Assembly: GCF_008304605.1 (NCBI RefSeq)
Contig: NZ_PIJY01000045.1
Location: 255,028 to 319,027, forward strand
Direction of reading: 5' to 3'
Origin: Oceanobacillus polygoni
GTDB lineage: Bacteria > Bacillota > Bacilli > Bacillales > Amphibacillaceae
Length of the DNA stretch: 64,000 bases
This document shows positions 1 to 9,017 of the stretch, in pieces (position 1 is the first letter of the stretch; the number at the start of each line of letters is the position of its first letter). Made by a program: the position numbers and the translations under genes. The notes below the pieces were generated by a model that worked only from the letters and a program-made list of their open reading frames with translations, was not told the DNA's origin and did no database searches.

Positions 1-3000
1 TCAAGCGAAAAAATTGCCTTATTTTGTTGTTATTAACCAAATTGACAAACATGATGAACGGGAACTATCGTTTGTTTCATTCGACAAAAGTATTAAACAA
101 ACGTTTGATCAATGGAACTTAATGCCAAAGGAAATCTTTTACACCTCACTGAAGGAGCCTAAAGTAGCCCATAATGCCTTTGAGCAAGTTAAAGAAAAAT
201 TATTTGTAATGATGGGACCAAATCGTACCAAATATCTTAATATTAACCAATCCGTAGAGCAAGTGATGAATGACCACCGATCATTTCTTGCAACAAAATA
301 TGAAACATTGATTCATGATCGAACAGCCGGTGAAGCATTACACTCCGAGCATTCGTATATAGATGACCTTGAAACATTAGAAGAAAAGTTACTTTATCTA
401 GAGAATGAGCCGATGAAATTTGAGCAGGAATTCACGGAAGAGCTGCAACAAACCTTAAATAATGCTTATTTGATGCCAGCGAGTCTTAGAGATAAAGCGC
501 AGTTATTTTTAGAATCGCAGCAATCCGATTTTAAAGTCGGCCTATTTGCATCGAAAAAGAAAACGAATGAAGAAAGAAGTACCCGTGCTGAACAATTTCT
601 TTCTATTTTACAAGAGAATATGAACAAATCGATACAATGGAAGCTACGTGATAAACTTCTATTACTAATGAAAAAATACGATATAAATGATACATCCCTT
701 CAAAATGAGGTTAATGAGATGGGGGTTACATACGAGCTTGACCAGCTACTACAATTAATGAAGCCTGGTGCGAAAGTTAATGGTGACTATGTATTAAATT
801 ATACAAATGATGTATCAGCTAATATTAAACATATATTTAAACAGCTTGCAAGAAAGCAATTATATGTTATTCAGTCTTTAATTGTTGAAAAGAATAAAGC
901 TGAAAAGGAAAACTACGAACGTAATCTTTCCAATCTCCAGAAGCAACAGAATGTGAATGAGGCAATAAAGCGGTTAGAAGGGGAATTACAACGCGCATAT
1001 GCTCTATTAGAGAAGCAATATAGTGAACCAAATATGGATGAGTCAGCTTGGGAATTAGTCAAGCAAGCATTAGAGAAGAAGCCGAAGCCAATTAGAGTAG
1101 AGGATCACCAACGTATGGTCTCTACTAAGGTAAAAAATAAGCCAATTGAAGCGGGTGTCGAGCGTAACGCTTCGACGAACGAAATGACGATCGACCATGT
1201 AGTTACGAGTATAGAAGCAACGATGAAAGTGATTCATGAGTTACCTGGTTTTGAATCATTGCAAGCAGAATTAATGGAGAAAGCATTTCGTCTCAAAAAT
1301 CGTTCATATACGATTGCTCTATTCGGCGCATTTAGTGCTGGTAAATCATCATTTGCTAATGCCCTAATGGGAGAGAAAGTATTACCAGTGTCTCCAAACC
1401 CAACAACTGCAACAGTTAACCGAATTTGCCCTGTTAATGAAAAACACCCTCATGGTACTGTTGTTGTAACTTTAAAAGATCAAGAAATGTTAGCGAATGA
1501 CTTACAAATGATTACGAAGAAGTTATCACCGAGAGCGACAGGTTTCCATGAATTAATTGAATGGGTAAAAGCAAATGAACTTGAGAAGAACGACCAATTA
1601 AACAAGATGTATCAAGCTTATTTGCATGCCATGTTAAAAGGTTACGAAAATCATCGTGACTTCATCGGAAAAACGATTTCAATCAACCATGAACAGTTTG
1701 CAAGTTATGTAACAGACGAGACGAAAGCATGTTATATCGAATCAATTAACCTATATTATGATTGTGCGCTTACAAGACAAGGAATTACCCTTGTTGATAC
1801 ACCAGGAGCAGATTCCATTAATGCCCGTCACACAAACGTTGCTTTCGAGTATATTAAGCATGCCGATGCGATTCTTTATGTTACTTATTATAACCATGCT
1901 TTATCTCGTGCAGATAAAGATTTCCTAATGCAATTGGGACGGGTGAAAGAAACATTTCAATTAGATAAAATGTTCTTTATCGTAAATGCGGCAGATTTAG
2001 CTGCAGACGAAGCAGAATTAAAACTTGTAACAGCTTATGTTCAAGAACAGTTATTACAATTAGGCATCCGGCTTCCAAGACTTTATCCAGTTTCAAGCAA
2101 ATCTTCATTGGAAGAAAAAATAGCCAAAAAATCGCTAAATAAACAAATGCAGCAGCTGGAATCAGATTTTTATCGATTTATTAATCATGACTTAGCAACT
2201 CTCACGATTGAATCTGCAATTCGTGATATGGAGCGAACGGGCCATGCCCTTGACAATTATATTCAATCATTAAATATGGATCAACAAGAGAAAGAAAACA
2301 GAAAAAATGATATAAAAATTAAAGAAAAAAGACTTGTATCAGAGATTAACACATACAATTCTTCTGTTTATAAAGATCAAATTGCACAAAAAATTAATAA
2401 GCAATTGTTTTATGTTTTAGAACGATTATCAATCCGATTTCATGATATGTTTAAAGAAATGTATAACCCGACAACGATTACCGAATCAGGGAGTAAAGGG
2501 CAAAGTCAGCTGAGGGCGAGCTTGGATAGCCTGCTCGAATATGTCGCATTTGAGCTTCAACAGGAACTACAAGCGGTGTCGCTTCGGATAGAGTTCTATA
2601 TGAAGGGACGATTACACGAAGTACATCAAGCATTGACAGATAAAAGTGTGCAAGCAGATCCATTATTTGAACTGCCAGACATGAAAAAATTGGAAATTGA
2701 AACGCCAATCTTTGAAAAAGGGCTAACAAACATGGATTCCAATCAATTTAATCCTGTATTTTCTAAGTACAAAGGAACGAAGGCTTTCTTTGAAAAAAAT
2801 GAAAAAGAATTTATGAAGGAACAGATGTATGCTATAATAGAGCCTTGTGCAAAGCAATATATGGATGCAAATAATACATTCATGCAAAGCGCTTATCAAA
2901 AGCAGTGGGATAGCCTTGTTCAGATGATTTGTGAGCAAGCAGAACAAAATACCCGCCTACAAGTAGAAAACTATTTAAACATGCTCCAATCTACAGTTGA

Positions 3001-3061
3001 TATGCATGTTCTGCTACAAAAGCAGAAACAATTAAAAACAATTATGAAACATAGTGATTAG
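1..3061 (+). CDS. dynA: Double dynamin-like GTPase DynA (5' truncated by window edge)
   Basis: The reading frame is open from base 2, so the true start lies upstream; the TTG at 14 is an internal codon. At 35-46 it reads NQID, a G4-type motif belonging to a first GTPase module whose P-loop lies outside the window. A second complete GTPase module follows: P-loop GAFSAGKSS at 1325-1351, G3 DTPGADS near 1795-1815 and NAAD near 1984-1995, each flanked by long charged helices. Two fused dynamin modules are the signature of Bacillus DynA (YpbR, about 1190 residues), a cytosolic protein that tethers and fuses membranes and protects against membrane damage. The next gene, a 5' nuclease 15 bp downstream, is also its neighbour in B. 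subtilis. Confidence 0.93.
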   Translation, partial: QAKKLPYFVVINQIDKHDERELSFVSFDKSIKQTFDQWNLMPKEIFYTSLKEPKVAHNAFEQVKEKLFVMMGPNRTKYLNINQSVEQVMNDHRSFLATKYETLIHDRTAGEALHSEHSYIDDLETLEEKLLYLENEPMKFEQEFTEELQQTLNNAYLMPASLRDKAQLFLESQQSDFKVGLFASKKKTNEERSTRAEQFLSILQENMNKSIQWKLRDKLLLLMKKYDINDTSLQNEVNEMGVTYELDQLLQLMKPGAKVNGDYVLNYTNDVSANIKHIFKQLARKQLYVIQSLIVEKNKAEKENYERNLSNLQKQQNVNEAIKRLEGELQRAYALLEKQYSEPNMDESAWELVKQALEKKPKPIRVEDHQRMVSTKVKNKPIEAGVERNASTNEMTIDHVVTSIEATMKVIHELPGFESLQAELMEKAFRLKNRSYTIALFGAFSAGKSSFANALMGEKVLPVSPNPTTATVNRICPVNEKHPHGTVVVTLKDQEMLANDLQMITKKLSPRATGFHELIEWVKANELEKNDQLNKMYQAYLHAMLKGYENHRDFIGKTISINHEQFASYVTDETKACYIESINLYYDCALTRQGITLVDTPGADSINARHTNVAFEYIKHADAILYVTYYNHALSRADKDFLMQLGRVKETFQLDKMFFIVNAADLAADEAELKLVTAYVQEQLLQLGIRLPRLYPVSSKSSLEEKIAKKSLNKQMQQLESDFYRFINHDLATLTIESAIRDMERTGHALDNYIQSLNMDQQEKENRKNDIKIKEKRLVSEINTYNSSVYKDQIAQKINKQLFYVLERLSIRFHDMFKEMYNPTTITESGSKGQSQLRASLDSLLEYVAFELQQELQAVSLRIEFYMKGRLHEVHQALTDKSVQADPLFELPDMKKLEIETPIFEKGLTNMDSNQFNPVFSKYKGTKAFFEKNEKEFMKEQMYAIIEPCAKQYMDANNTFMQSAYQKQWDSLVQMICEQAEQNTRLQVENYLNMLQSTVDMHVLLQKQKQLKTIMKHSD

Positions 3062-3076
3062 AGGAAGTGTTAGAAT

Positions 3077-3940
3077 ATGGAGAAAAACAATGTATTACTG
3101 GTTGATGGGATGGCCCTTTTGTTCCGAGGCTTTTTTGCAACATCCTTCCGAGGAAATTTTATGCTTACAAGCAAAGGAGTTCCTACAAACGGAATTTACC
3201 AATTTATGCGATACTTTTTAGATGCAGTCGATACATTTAAACCATCCCATGTAATATGCTGTTGGGATATGGGAAGCAAAACCTTTCGAACAGATTTATA
3301 TGAAAGTTACAAAGCAAATCGCGATGCTCCACCAGCTGAATTGGTACCACAGTTCGATTTAATTAAAGAGGTAGTGGAAGCATTTGATATGCCGAATATT
3401 GGCTTAGAAAACTTTGAGGCAGATGATTGTATTGGAACGCTTGCCCGTGTTTACAGCAAAACGAATGAGGTAACGATTCTTACTGGTGATCAAGACATCC
3501 TACAACTCATTGATGAAGGAATTCGTGTTGCAATTATGAGAAAAGGGCAAGGAAATTATGAAGTATTTGATCATCACAATTTCTATGAAAAGAAAGGCAT
3601 CTATCCAGAACAAGTCATTGATCTTAAAGGATTAATGGGGGATTCTGCTGATAATTACCCAGGTGTTAAAGGGATTGGTGAAAAAACGGCATTAAAGCTC
3701 TTGCAGGAATATGAAACGATTGATAATCTGCTAGAAAATATAGATAGTTTACCTAAAGGGGTTCAAACTAAGATTAACAATAATTTGGACATGCTTCACT
3801 TATCAAGATCATTGGCTCGAATAAAATGCGATGTTCCGATAAGTTGTTCATTAGACCAAGCTTTATGGAAATATGATAAAGCAAAGGTTTCCATGAAATT
3901 TGAGGAATTGGAATTTAAAAATCTAGCAAACTTAATATAA
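3077..3940 (+). CDS. ypcP: 5'-3' exonuclease / flap endonuclease (PolA N-terminal-like, YpcP/FenA)
   Basis: This 287-residue protein has only the 5' nuclease domain of DNA polymerase I, with no polymerase part. Acidic metal-binding clusters are visible: LLVDGMALLFRG at the N-terminus, ENFEADDCIGTLA, and LTGDQDILQL. A helix-3-turn-helix follows (LKGLMGDSADNYPGVKGIG, then KTALKLL), the DNA-binding part of FEN nucleases. In the family it removes RNA primers and flaps during Okazaki-fragment maturation, overlapping with PolA. The start ATG is preceded by GAGGAAG. It lies 15 bp after dynA, and a terminator follows immediately. Confidence 0.92.
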   Translation: MEKNNVLLVDGMALLFRGFFATSFRGNFMLTSKGVPTNGIYQFMRYFLDAVDTFKPSHVICCWDMGSKTFRTDLYESYKANRDAPPAELVPQFDLIKEVVEAFDMPNIGLENFEADDCIGTLARVYSKTNEVTILTGDQDILQLIDEGIRVAIMRKGQGNYEVFDHHNFYEKKGIYPEQVIDLKGLMGDSADNYPGVKGIGEKTALKLLQEYETIDNLLENIDSLPKGVQTKINNNLDMLHLSRSLARIKCDVPISCSLDQALWKYDKAKVSMKFEELEFKNLANLI

Positions 3941-3956
3941 AGCTTTATTTTTATTC

Positions 3957-3990
3957 GATCCTTTGTATACCAAATACAGAGGATTTTTAT
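3957..3990 (+). terminator. Rho-independent terminator of dynA-ypcP
   Basis: An 11-bp stem (ATCCTTTGTAT at 3958-3968 with ATACAGAGGAT at 3974-3984, one G-U pair) closes a 5-base loop. T-rich tracts follow from 3984. Confidence 0.85.
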
Positions 3991-4084
3991 TTTTTTACAT
4001 CTTCTCATATACCGGGTAGGGGGGGTATAACGGATTGGTGTTGGGGGTATTTGTTTGCGTGTGCAACATAAAGAAATATGCGTA

Positions 4085-4179
4085 ACAAAGCGGCTTTGCA
4101 GGAGTAAGGAACTGATTTGGTTTAAGGTGTTCTTTATAAAGAAACGACTCAGTGTGAGTTGTTGTTTGTTATAAAGAAC
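4085..4179 (+). repeat. Pair of hairpin-forming inverted repeats in a 368-bp gene-free gap
   Basis: The gap between ypcP and the PH-domain gene (3941-4308) holds the terminator and two palindromic structures. The first is short, CAAAGC-g-GCTTTG at 4085-4097. The second is long: GTTCTTTATAA at 4129 onward pairs with TTATAAAGAAC ending at 4179, and inside it AACGACTCA pairs with TGAGTTGTT around a GTG loop. It has no T-run after it, so it is not a normal terminator. It could be a structured leader, a DNA-binding site or a remnant of a small element. The function is unknown. Confidence 0.6.
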
Positions 4180-4308
4180 GGTCTGTCAATGGTGTTTTGC
4201 GTGTTGCTGCTAGATATAAATAATGGTAATGACAGAAAGAAATGTCTATAATGAAAGTTATAAAAAAATATAATCAGGTACATAAAGTGTAGTACAGGAG
4301 GAAAAGAA

Positions 4309-4719
4309 ATGTATTTCCCATCTAAAAAGGATAAATGGTTAACAATTGTCATCTGGGGGATTGCCTTACTTGGCTTTTTAACGCCGTTAATCAAGGCACA
4401 GCTGATGGCAGCTTTGATAATGTTGTTTTTGGGGCTGTTTTTATTATGGTTTTGGTTTAAGACGGGGTATAAAATAGAAGGAGAAAAAATTAAAATCTAC
4501 TATGGACCTATTCGACAAACGATAAAAATTAATGAGATTGAAGTCATCATTAAATCGAAAGCACCTTTAACGGCACCGGCACTATCCATGGATCGTATCC
4601 AAATTAGATGTGGAAAGTATGATATCTTTTCGATTTCTCCAGTAGATCAAGATCAATTTATAAAGGCCATTACAGAAATCAATCCAGATATTTCACTTGA
4701 TACACGTTTACTTAAATAA
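4309..4719 (+). CDS. Small membrane protein with bacterial PH-like domain
   Basis: This 136-residue protein starts at an ATG behind ACAGGAGG. The N-terminal 55 residues contain two hydrophobic segments separated by a short basic/polar turn. The rest is predicted to be a soluble beta-rich domain starting TGYKIEGEKIKIYYGPIRQT and ending near PVDQDQFIKAI. This arrangement matches the small bacterial PH-domain family (formerly DUF1200, YyaB-like), which has no defined biochemical role. It stands alone between a terminator and cysK, whose start lies about 30 bp downstream, so the two may be cotranscribed. Confidence 0.75.
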   Translation: MYFPSKKDKWLTIVIWGIALLGFLTPLIKAQLMAALIMLFLGLFLLWFWFKTGYKIEGEKIKIYYGPIRQTIKINEIEVIIKSKAPLTAPALSMDRIQIRCGKYDIFSISPVDQDQFIKAITEINPDISLDTRLLK

Positions 4720-4748
4720 TAATGCATAATGGAAAGTAGAGGTTGATT

Positions 4749-5672
4749 ATGAGAGTAGTACACGATGTTACAGAATTAATCGGTAATACCCCATTAGTGA
4801 AGCTGAATAAGCTTGTCCCAGATGGTGCAGCAGATATTTATATTAAACTAGAAATGTTTAATCCGAGTAAGAGTGTGAAAGATCGCGCGGCATACAATAT
4901 GATTAAAGTTGCCGAGGACAAGGGGCTTATCAAGCCTGGAGACACCATTATAGAACCGACGAGTGGAAATACAGGCATTGGACTTGCGATGACTGCTGCT
5001 GCCAAAGGGTATAAAGCAATATTGGTGATGCCTGATAATAGTACGATTGAACGAAGAAATATTTTAAAAGCTTATGGCGCACAAGTTGTGTTAACACCTA
5101 GTGAAGATAAGATGCCTGGTTCAATCAAAAAGGCACTGGAAATTCAAGCTGAAATTCCTGGCAGTTTTATACCGCAGCAATTTGAAAACACAGCAAACTC
5201 GGATATTCATCGAACAACAACAGCACTGGAAATTATGGAACAGACAGAGGGGAAATTAGATGCGTTTGTCTGTACAGCAGGAACTGGCGGAACGGTTACT
5301 GGAACTGGTGAAACATTAAAGGAGAAGATTCCAGGAATCCATATTGCGGTTGTTGAGCCCAAAGGGTCTCCGGTACTATCTGGAGGTGAACCCGGCCAGC
5401 ATAAATTGGTTGGTACAAGTCCTGGTTTTATTCCAGAAATATTAAACACGAATGTTTACGACGAAATTATTCAAATTCGTGACGAGGAAGCAATTGGGTT
5501 ATTAAGAAGATTGGCGCAGGAGGAAGGTATTTTCTTAGGCCCATCTGGCGCGGCTGCTGTTTATGCAGCGATTGAAGTTGCGAAAAAGTTAGGAGAAGAC
5601 AAAAGCGTAGTTTGTATTGCACCAGATACAGGTGAGCGTTATTTAAGCATGAATCTTTTCGGTGAAGCTTAA
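4749..5672 (+). CDS. cysK: Cysteine synthase (O-acetylserine sulfhydrylase, PLP enzyme)
   Basis: This 307-residue fold-type II PLP enzyme makes L-cysteine from O-acetylserine and sulfide. The PLP lysine is in NPSKSVKDR (Lys44 from the chosen start), the phosphate-binding loop is EPTSGNTGIG, and the C-terminal GPSGAAAVYAA is typical. The family usually has NPGGSVKDR, so NPSKSVKDR is a small deviation that could mark a paralog with a different preference. I chose the ATG at 4749, behind AGAGGT, over an in-frame TTG six bases upstream that overlaps that site. A terminator follows. Confidence 0.88.
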   Translation: MRVVHDVTELIGNTPLVKLNKLVPDGAADIYIKLEMFNPSKSVKDRAAYNMIKVAEDKGLIKPGDTIIEPTSGNTGIGLAMTAAAKGYKAILVMPDNSTIERRNILKAYGAQVVLTPSEDKMPGSIKKALEIQAEIPGSFIPQQFENTANSDIHRTTTALEIMEQTEGKLDAFVCTAGTGGTVTGTGETLKEKIPGIHIAVVEPKGSPVLSGGEPGQHKLVGTSPGFIPEILNTNVYDEIIQIRDEEAIGLLRRLAQEEGIFLGPSGAAAVYAAIEVAKKLGEDKSVVCIAPDTGERYLSMNLFGEA

Positions 5673-5704
5673 CTATCTAAAGTTAATAAAATAATGTACA
5701 AACC

Positions 5705-5735
5705 GACTCTTGAAATTATTCAAGGGTCTCTTTTT
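5705..5735 (+). terminator. Terminator of cysK
   Basis: GACTCTTGAA at 5705-5714 pairs with TTCAAGGGTC at 5719-5728 (one G-U) around a 4-base loop, followed by TCTTTTT. Confidence 0.85.
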
Positions 5736-5760
5736 ATGTTTCAAATCCGTTGAATCAATG

Positions 5761-5789
5761 TTGACATTTTGTCAACAGGAAGATATAGT
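5761..5789 (+). promoter_or_regulatory. SigA promoter with an inverted repeat overlapping the -35
   Basis: TTGACA at 5761-5766 and TATAGT at 5784-5789 are separated by exactly 17 bp. The -35 is the left arm of a perfect inverted repeat, TTGACA-TTT-TGTCAA (5761-5775). An inverted repeat placed over the -35 of a gene encoding an XRE-type regulator is the usual design for autorepression. That function is inferred. Confidence 0.8.
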
Positions 5790-5857
5790 ACAACATAGTG
5801 AGTATCCTTGAGTAGAGATGTTAAACAAGATCACTTATTGATAGAGGGGATTAGAAC

Positions 5858-6499
5858 ATGCGCCACAATAAAGTTGATAATGAACTAGGTGTACAATTAA
5901 GGAATTTATTAAAGGAAAAATCCATATCAATGCGTAGCTTAAGTAAGCAGACAGAAATTGACACAGCGACAATATCGCGCATTATTAATGGGAAAAGAAA
6001 AGCAAATTTAAATCATTTGGAAAGTTTTGCAAAAAGCCTTGAAGTTCCAGTAGTTGATTTGATTGAAGCAGCTGGTTATCGTGCAGAAACAACCAAGGAA
6101 GAAAAACGTACTGGCATTGATATGGAGCTTAAGTATACCAAGAAGCTACTTGAAGCATATGAGATAGAACAGGAAAGACTAACAATGGAAAATATCGAAC
6201 AAGAATTAAAAGTTCATCAAGAATATAGTCAAACCGAAGAAGGTAGAAAAATGATTTTTACTAGTTTCAAAGAAAAGCTTAAAAAATCTGGATCTGCAAA
6301 TTCGTTTATTCAACAATTGGAAGAGATGTATCATCGGTTCCGTTCACAAAAGGGGAGTAAAACAGAGGTTGCACTTTTGGGGGGAGCCTTAATTTATTTC
6401 ATTTTGACAATTGATATGATTCCTGATTATATGTTCGCTATTGGTTTCCTTGATGATGTACTTATTGTTAAATATACGATGCTTCTATTGAAATGTTAA
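5858..6499 (+). CDS. XRE-family regulator with C-terminal DUF1232 (YkvA-like) membrane segment
   Basis: This 213-residue protein has an XRE-type helix-turn-helix at about residues 10-68 (recognition region DTATISRIINGKRKAN). A charged coiled-coil-prone linker follows, then a C-terminal DUF1232 motif reading IDMIPDYMFAIGFLDDVL within a hydrophobic stretch. The combination suggests a membrane-associated DNA-binding regulator; targets are unknown. The last residues, after LDDVLI, are short and hydrophobic and could reflect loss of a longer tail. It has its own promoter with an operator-like repeat. The SEDS genes start 46 bp downstream and may be cotranscribed. Confidence 0.8.
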   Translation: MRHNKVDNELGVQLRNLLKEKSISMRSLSKQTEIDTATISRIINGKRKANLNHLESFAKSLEVPVVDLIEAAGYRAETTKEEKRTGIDMELKYTKKLLEAYEIEQERLTMENIEQELKVHQEYSQTEEGRKMIFTSFKEKLKKSGSANSFIQQLEEMYHRFRSQKGSKTEVALLGGALIYFILTIDMIPDYMFAIGFLDDVLIVKYTMLLLKC

Positions 6500-6545
6500 A
6501 GTAGGTTATTTAATTTAAATTTTTGAAAGGGTAAAAGGGTAGAAT

Positions 6546-7694
6546 ATGCAACAAAAAAATAGTCGAGTCGACTATCAATTATTATGTATTATTTTAGTTC
6601 TTTTTATTTTTAGTAGTTTTGCTGTTTATAGTGGATCTGGACAATATGGAGAACCAGGGTATTATGTGTTGCGCCAATTTATCTGGTATTGCATCGGAAT
6701 AGCTATTATGTTCGGTGTCGCGGCATTTGATTATGAGTTATTGGAGAGATTAGCACTCCCGTTTTATTTAATTGGAATTTTTCTATTAATGTTAGTTCAT
6801 TTCTTCGGAATAGAGAAGAACGGATCCCAGCGGTGGATTAGTTTAGGTTTTATTGAATTGCAGCCATCGGAATTTATGAAAATATTTTTACTCGTGTATT
6901 TAGCTGTTTTATTGAAAAAAATAGGTAAGGATAGAATCTCTTTTAAAAAGAGTATTCCGGTAGTAATAAAAATAGGCATGCTAACAATTGTTCCTATCTT
7001 ATTCATTTACACACAACCTGATTTAGGTTCTTCTCTAATATTGATTGCCATCGCTTTAACCTTATTTTTTATTTCCAGTATCTCACGAAAAATGATTGCG
7101 CTATGTGTCGCGATTATGACAAGTGTTATCGGAACTCTTGTGTATCTTTACACGTACAAAAATGATATGTTTACACAAATTTTCAAACCGCATCAGCTGG
7201 GAAGGATTTATGGCTGGCTGAACCCGGGTGAATTTTCTTCAGGCTATGGATATCAATTAAAACAATCGATGCTAGGTATCGGTTCAGGTCAGTTAACTGG
7301 TGTAGGGTTTAATCAAGGAATACAGGTACAGACAGGGAAAATCCCTGAAGCACATACCGACTTTATATTTGCTGTAATAGGTGAAGAATTTGGTTTTTTG
7401 GGTGCGTGTTTACTCATTCTTACATATTTCTTATTGTTTTATCGGATTTTAAAAATCGCTCATCAATCGAATACGTTGCTAGGTGTTTATATTTGTGTAG
7501 GAGCTATTGGATTAATTGCCTTTCAAGTATTTCAAAATATAGCTATGACAGTCGGTCTAATGCCAATAACAGGACTTGCATTACCATTGGTTAGTTATGG
7601 GGGAAGTGCTCTAATAACGAATATGATTGCGTTAGGCTTCGTTTGTAGTGTTCATATGCGTTCTAAAAAATATATGTTTAGTGATGGTGCTTAA
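6546..7694 (+). CDS. SEDS-family peptidoglycan glycosyltransferase (FtsW/RodA type), copy 1
   Basis: This 382-residue polytopic membrane protein has about ten hydrophobic segments. The SEDS signatures are present: GSQRWISLGFIELQPSEFMK, QPDLGSSLI, GYGYQLKQSMLGIGSG, and PEAHTDFIFAVIGEEFG. The aspartate in HTDF (residue 272) corresponds to the residue that I recall as catalytic in the family. SEDS enzymes polymerise lipid II during elongation, division or cortex synthesis. This copy could be a RodA, FtsW or SpoVE type; the sequence does not decide. AGGGT precedes the ATG. A second SEDS gene follows directly. Confidence 0.9.
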   Translation: MQQKNSRVDYQLLCIILVLFIFSSFAVYSGSGQYGEPGYYVLRQFIWYCIGIAIMFGVAAFDYELLERLALPFYLIGIFLLMLVHFFGIEKNGSQRWISLGFIELQPSEFMKIFLLVYLAVLLKKIGKDRISFKKSIPVVIKIGMLTIVPILFIYTQPDLGSSLILIAIALTLFFISSISRKMIALCVAIMTSVIGTLVYLYTYKNDMFTQIFKPHQLGRIYGWLNPGEFSSGYGYQLKQSMLGIGSGQLTGVGFNQGIQVQTGKIPEAHTDFIFAVIGEEFGFLGACLLILTYFLLFYRILKIAHQSNTLLGVYICVGAIGLIAFQVFQNIAMTVGLMPITGLALPLVSYGGSALITNMIALGFVCSVHMRSKKYMFSDGA

Positions 7695-7720
7695 TCCGTC
7701 TGAAAGATATGGTGGTAGTC

Positions 7721-8839
7721 ATGACAACTTTTATTAGGGATAAATTTAAAAAAATAGATTATTCATTGCTTATTAGCATTTTATTATTGGCTGGGTTTGG
7801 CGTGATTATGGTGTATAGCGCTAGTTATCCGATATCGTATATTCATTATGGAGATGCCAATTACTTTTTTACAAGACAAGTACAATGGTTGCTGCTTGGG
7901 TTATTCTTTTTTGTTATTGCAGCAGTTATACCTTTCCGGCTCTATGGAAAGTTAAGCCCGGTTTTCATATTTGTTTCCATCTTATTATTAATCATTATAT
8001 TATTGCCTGGAATTGGTGTGGAGCGCAATAATTCACAAAGGTGGATTCAGCTCGGAGGGTTTGTTTTTCAACCTACTGAGCCAATTAAATTATTTATGAT
8101 CATTTACTTTGCTTATTTTTATTCAAAAAAGCAAGTATATATAGATCAGTTTAAAAAAGGTGTTTTACCACCGCTTTTAATTTTGGGAGTTGTGTTTTTA
8201 TTAATATTGAAACAACCTGATTTAGGGTCGGCAGCTTTAATACTATTAGCGTGTGGAATTATTGTTGTTTGCTCCGGTGTAAGAAAAATTCACTTGTTTA
8301 TGTTAGGTAGTATTGGGTTAATTGGGATTATTTATTTTGCCTTTACATCAGCCTATCGTTTTGAGCGCATAACTTCCTTTTTGAATCCATTCGATAATCA
8401 TTTAGGTTCAGGCTATCAACTAGTAAACTCCTATATCGCAATTGGAACAGGTGGGATATGGGGGTCTGGACTAGGTAATAGTGTCCAGAAATTAGGTTAT
8501 CTACCAGAAGCACATACTGATTTCATCATGTCTATCATATTGGAGGAGATCGGGGTATTTGGTCTCGTTATTGTATTAGGTTCCTATTTGTTTATTATGC
8601 TTCGAGGGATACGTATCGCTAAGGAGTGTACCGATATGTTCCCGAAGCTGTTGGCAATAGGTATTACATTTCAAATTATGATTCAAGCCATATTTAATCT
8701 AGGTGCAGTATCTGGAATGCTTCCAATCACTGGCATTACCTTACCGCTCGTAAGCTATGGTGGATCCTCCTTATTGTTTACAATGATTTCTGCAGGGATA
8801 TTAGTTAATATATCAACTTTGACTAAAGATGCTGGTTGA
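7721..8839 (+). CDS. SEDS-family peptidoglycan glycosyltransferase (FtsW/RodA type), copy 2
   Basis: This is a second SEDS protein of about 372 residues with the same family landmarks (NSQRWIQLGGFVFQPTEPIK, QPDLGSAAL, GSGYQLVNSYIAIGTGG, LPEAHTDFIMSIILEEIG). It diverges widely from copy 1, so the pair is not a recent duplication. I chose the ATG at 7721 because GGTGG lies 5 bases before it. The ATG at 7709 is also in frame but has only a very close AAAG. A strong terminator follows. No class B PBP partner gene is adjacent. Confidence 0.88.
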   Translation: MTTFIRDKFKKIDYSLLISILLLAGFGVIMVYSASYPISYIHYGDANYFFTRQVQWLLLGLFFFVIAAVIPFRLYGKLSPVFIFVSILLLIIILLPGIGVERNNSQRWIQLGGFVFQPTEPIKLFMIIYFAYFYSKKQVYIDQFKKGVLPPLLILGVVFLLILKQPDLGSAALILLACGIIVVCSGVRKIHLFMLGSIGLIGIIYFAFTSAYRFERITSFLNPFDNHLGSGYQLVNSYIAIGTGGIWGSGLGNSVQKLGYLPEAHTDFIMSIILEEIGVFGLVIVLGSYLFIMLRGIRIAKECTDMFPKLLAIGITFQIMIQAIFNLGAVSGMLPITGITLPLVSYGGSSLLFTMISAGILVNISTLTKDAG

Positions 8840-8854
8840 TAACCTATCTGTTTT

Positions 8855-8899
8855 GCTTTATCGTTTTAGGATTAATCTCCTAGCGATAAAGCTTTTTTT
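8855..8899 (+). terminator. Terminator after the SEDS pair
   Basis: GCTTTATCG (8855 on) pairs with CGATAAAGC ending at 8892, extended by TAGG/CCTA inside, followed by seven Ts. Confidence 0.9.
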
Positions 8900-9017
8900 C
8901 TTATCCATCCGACAATACTTTCTGGTTCTTCGCAAACGCATTCATTTTTCACCTTCTACTGGGTATGCTATGGAATGGCAGAAAACCATTTTATTTTTTT
9001 GAAAGGATGTTTAAAAA

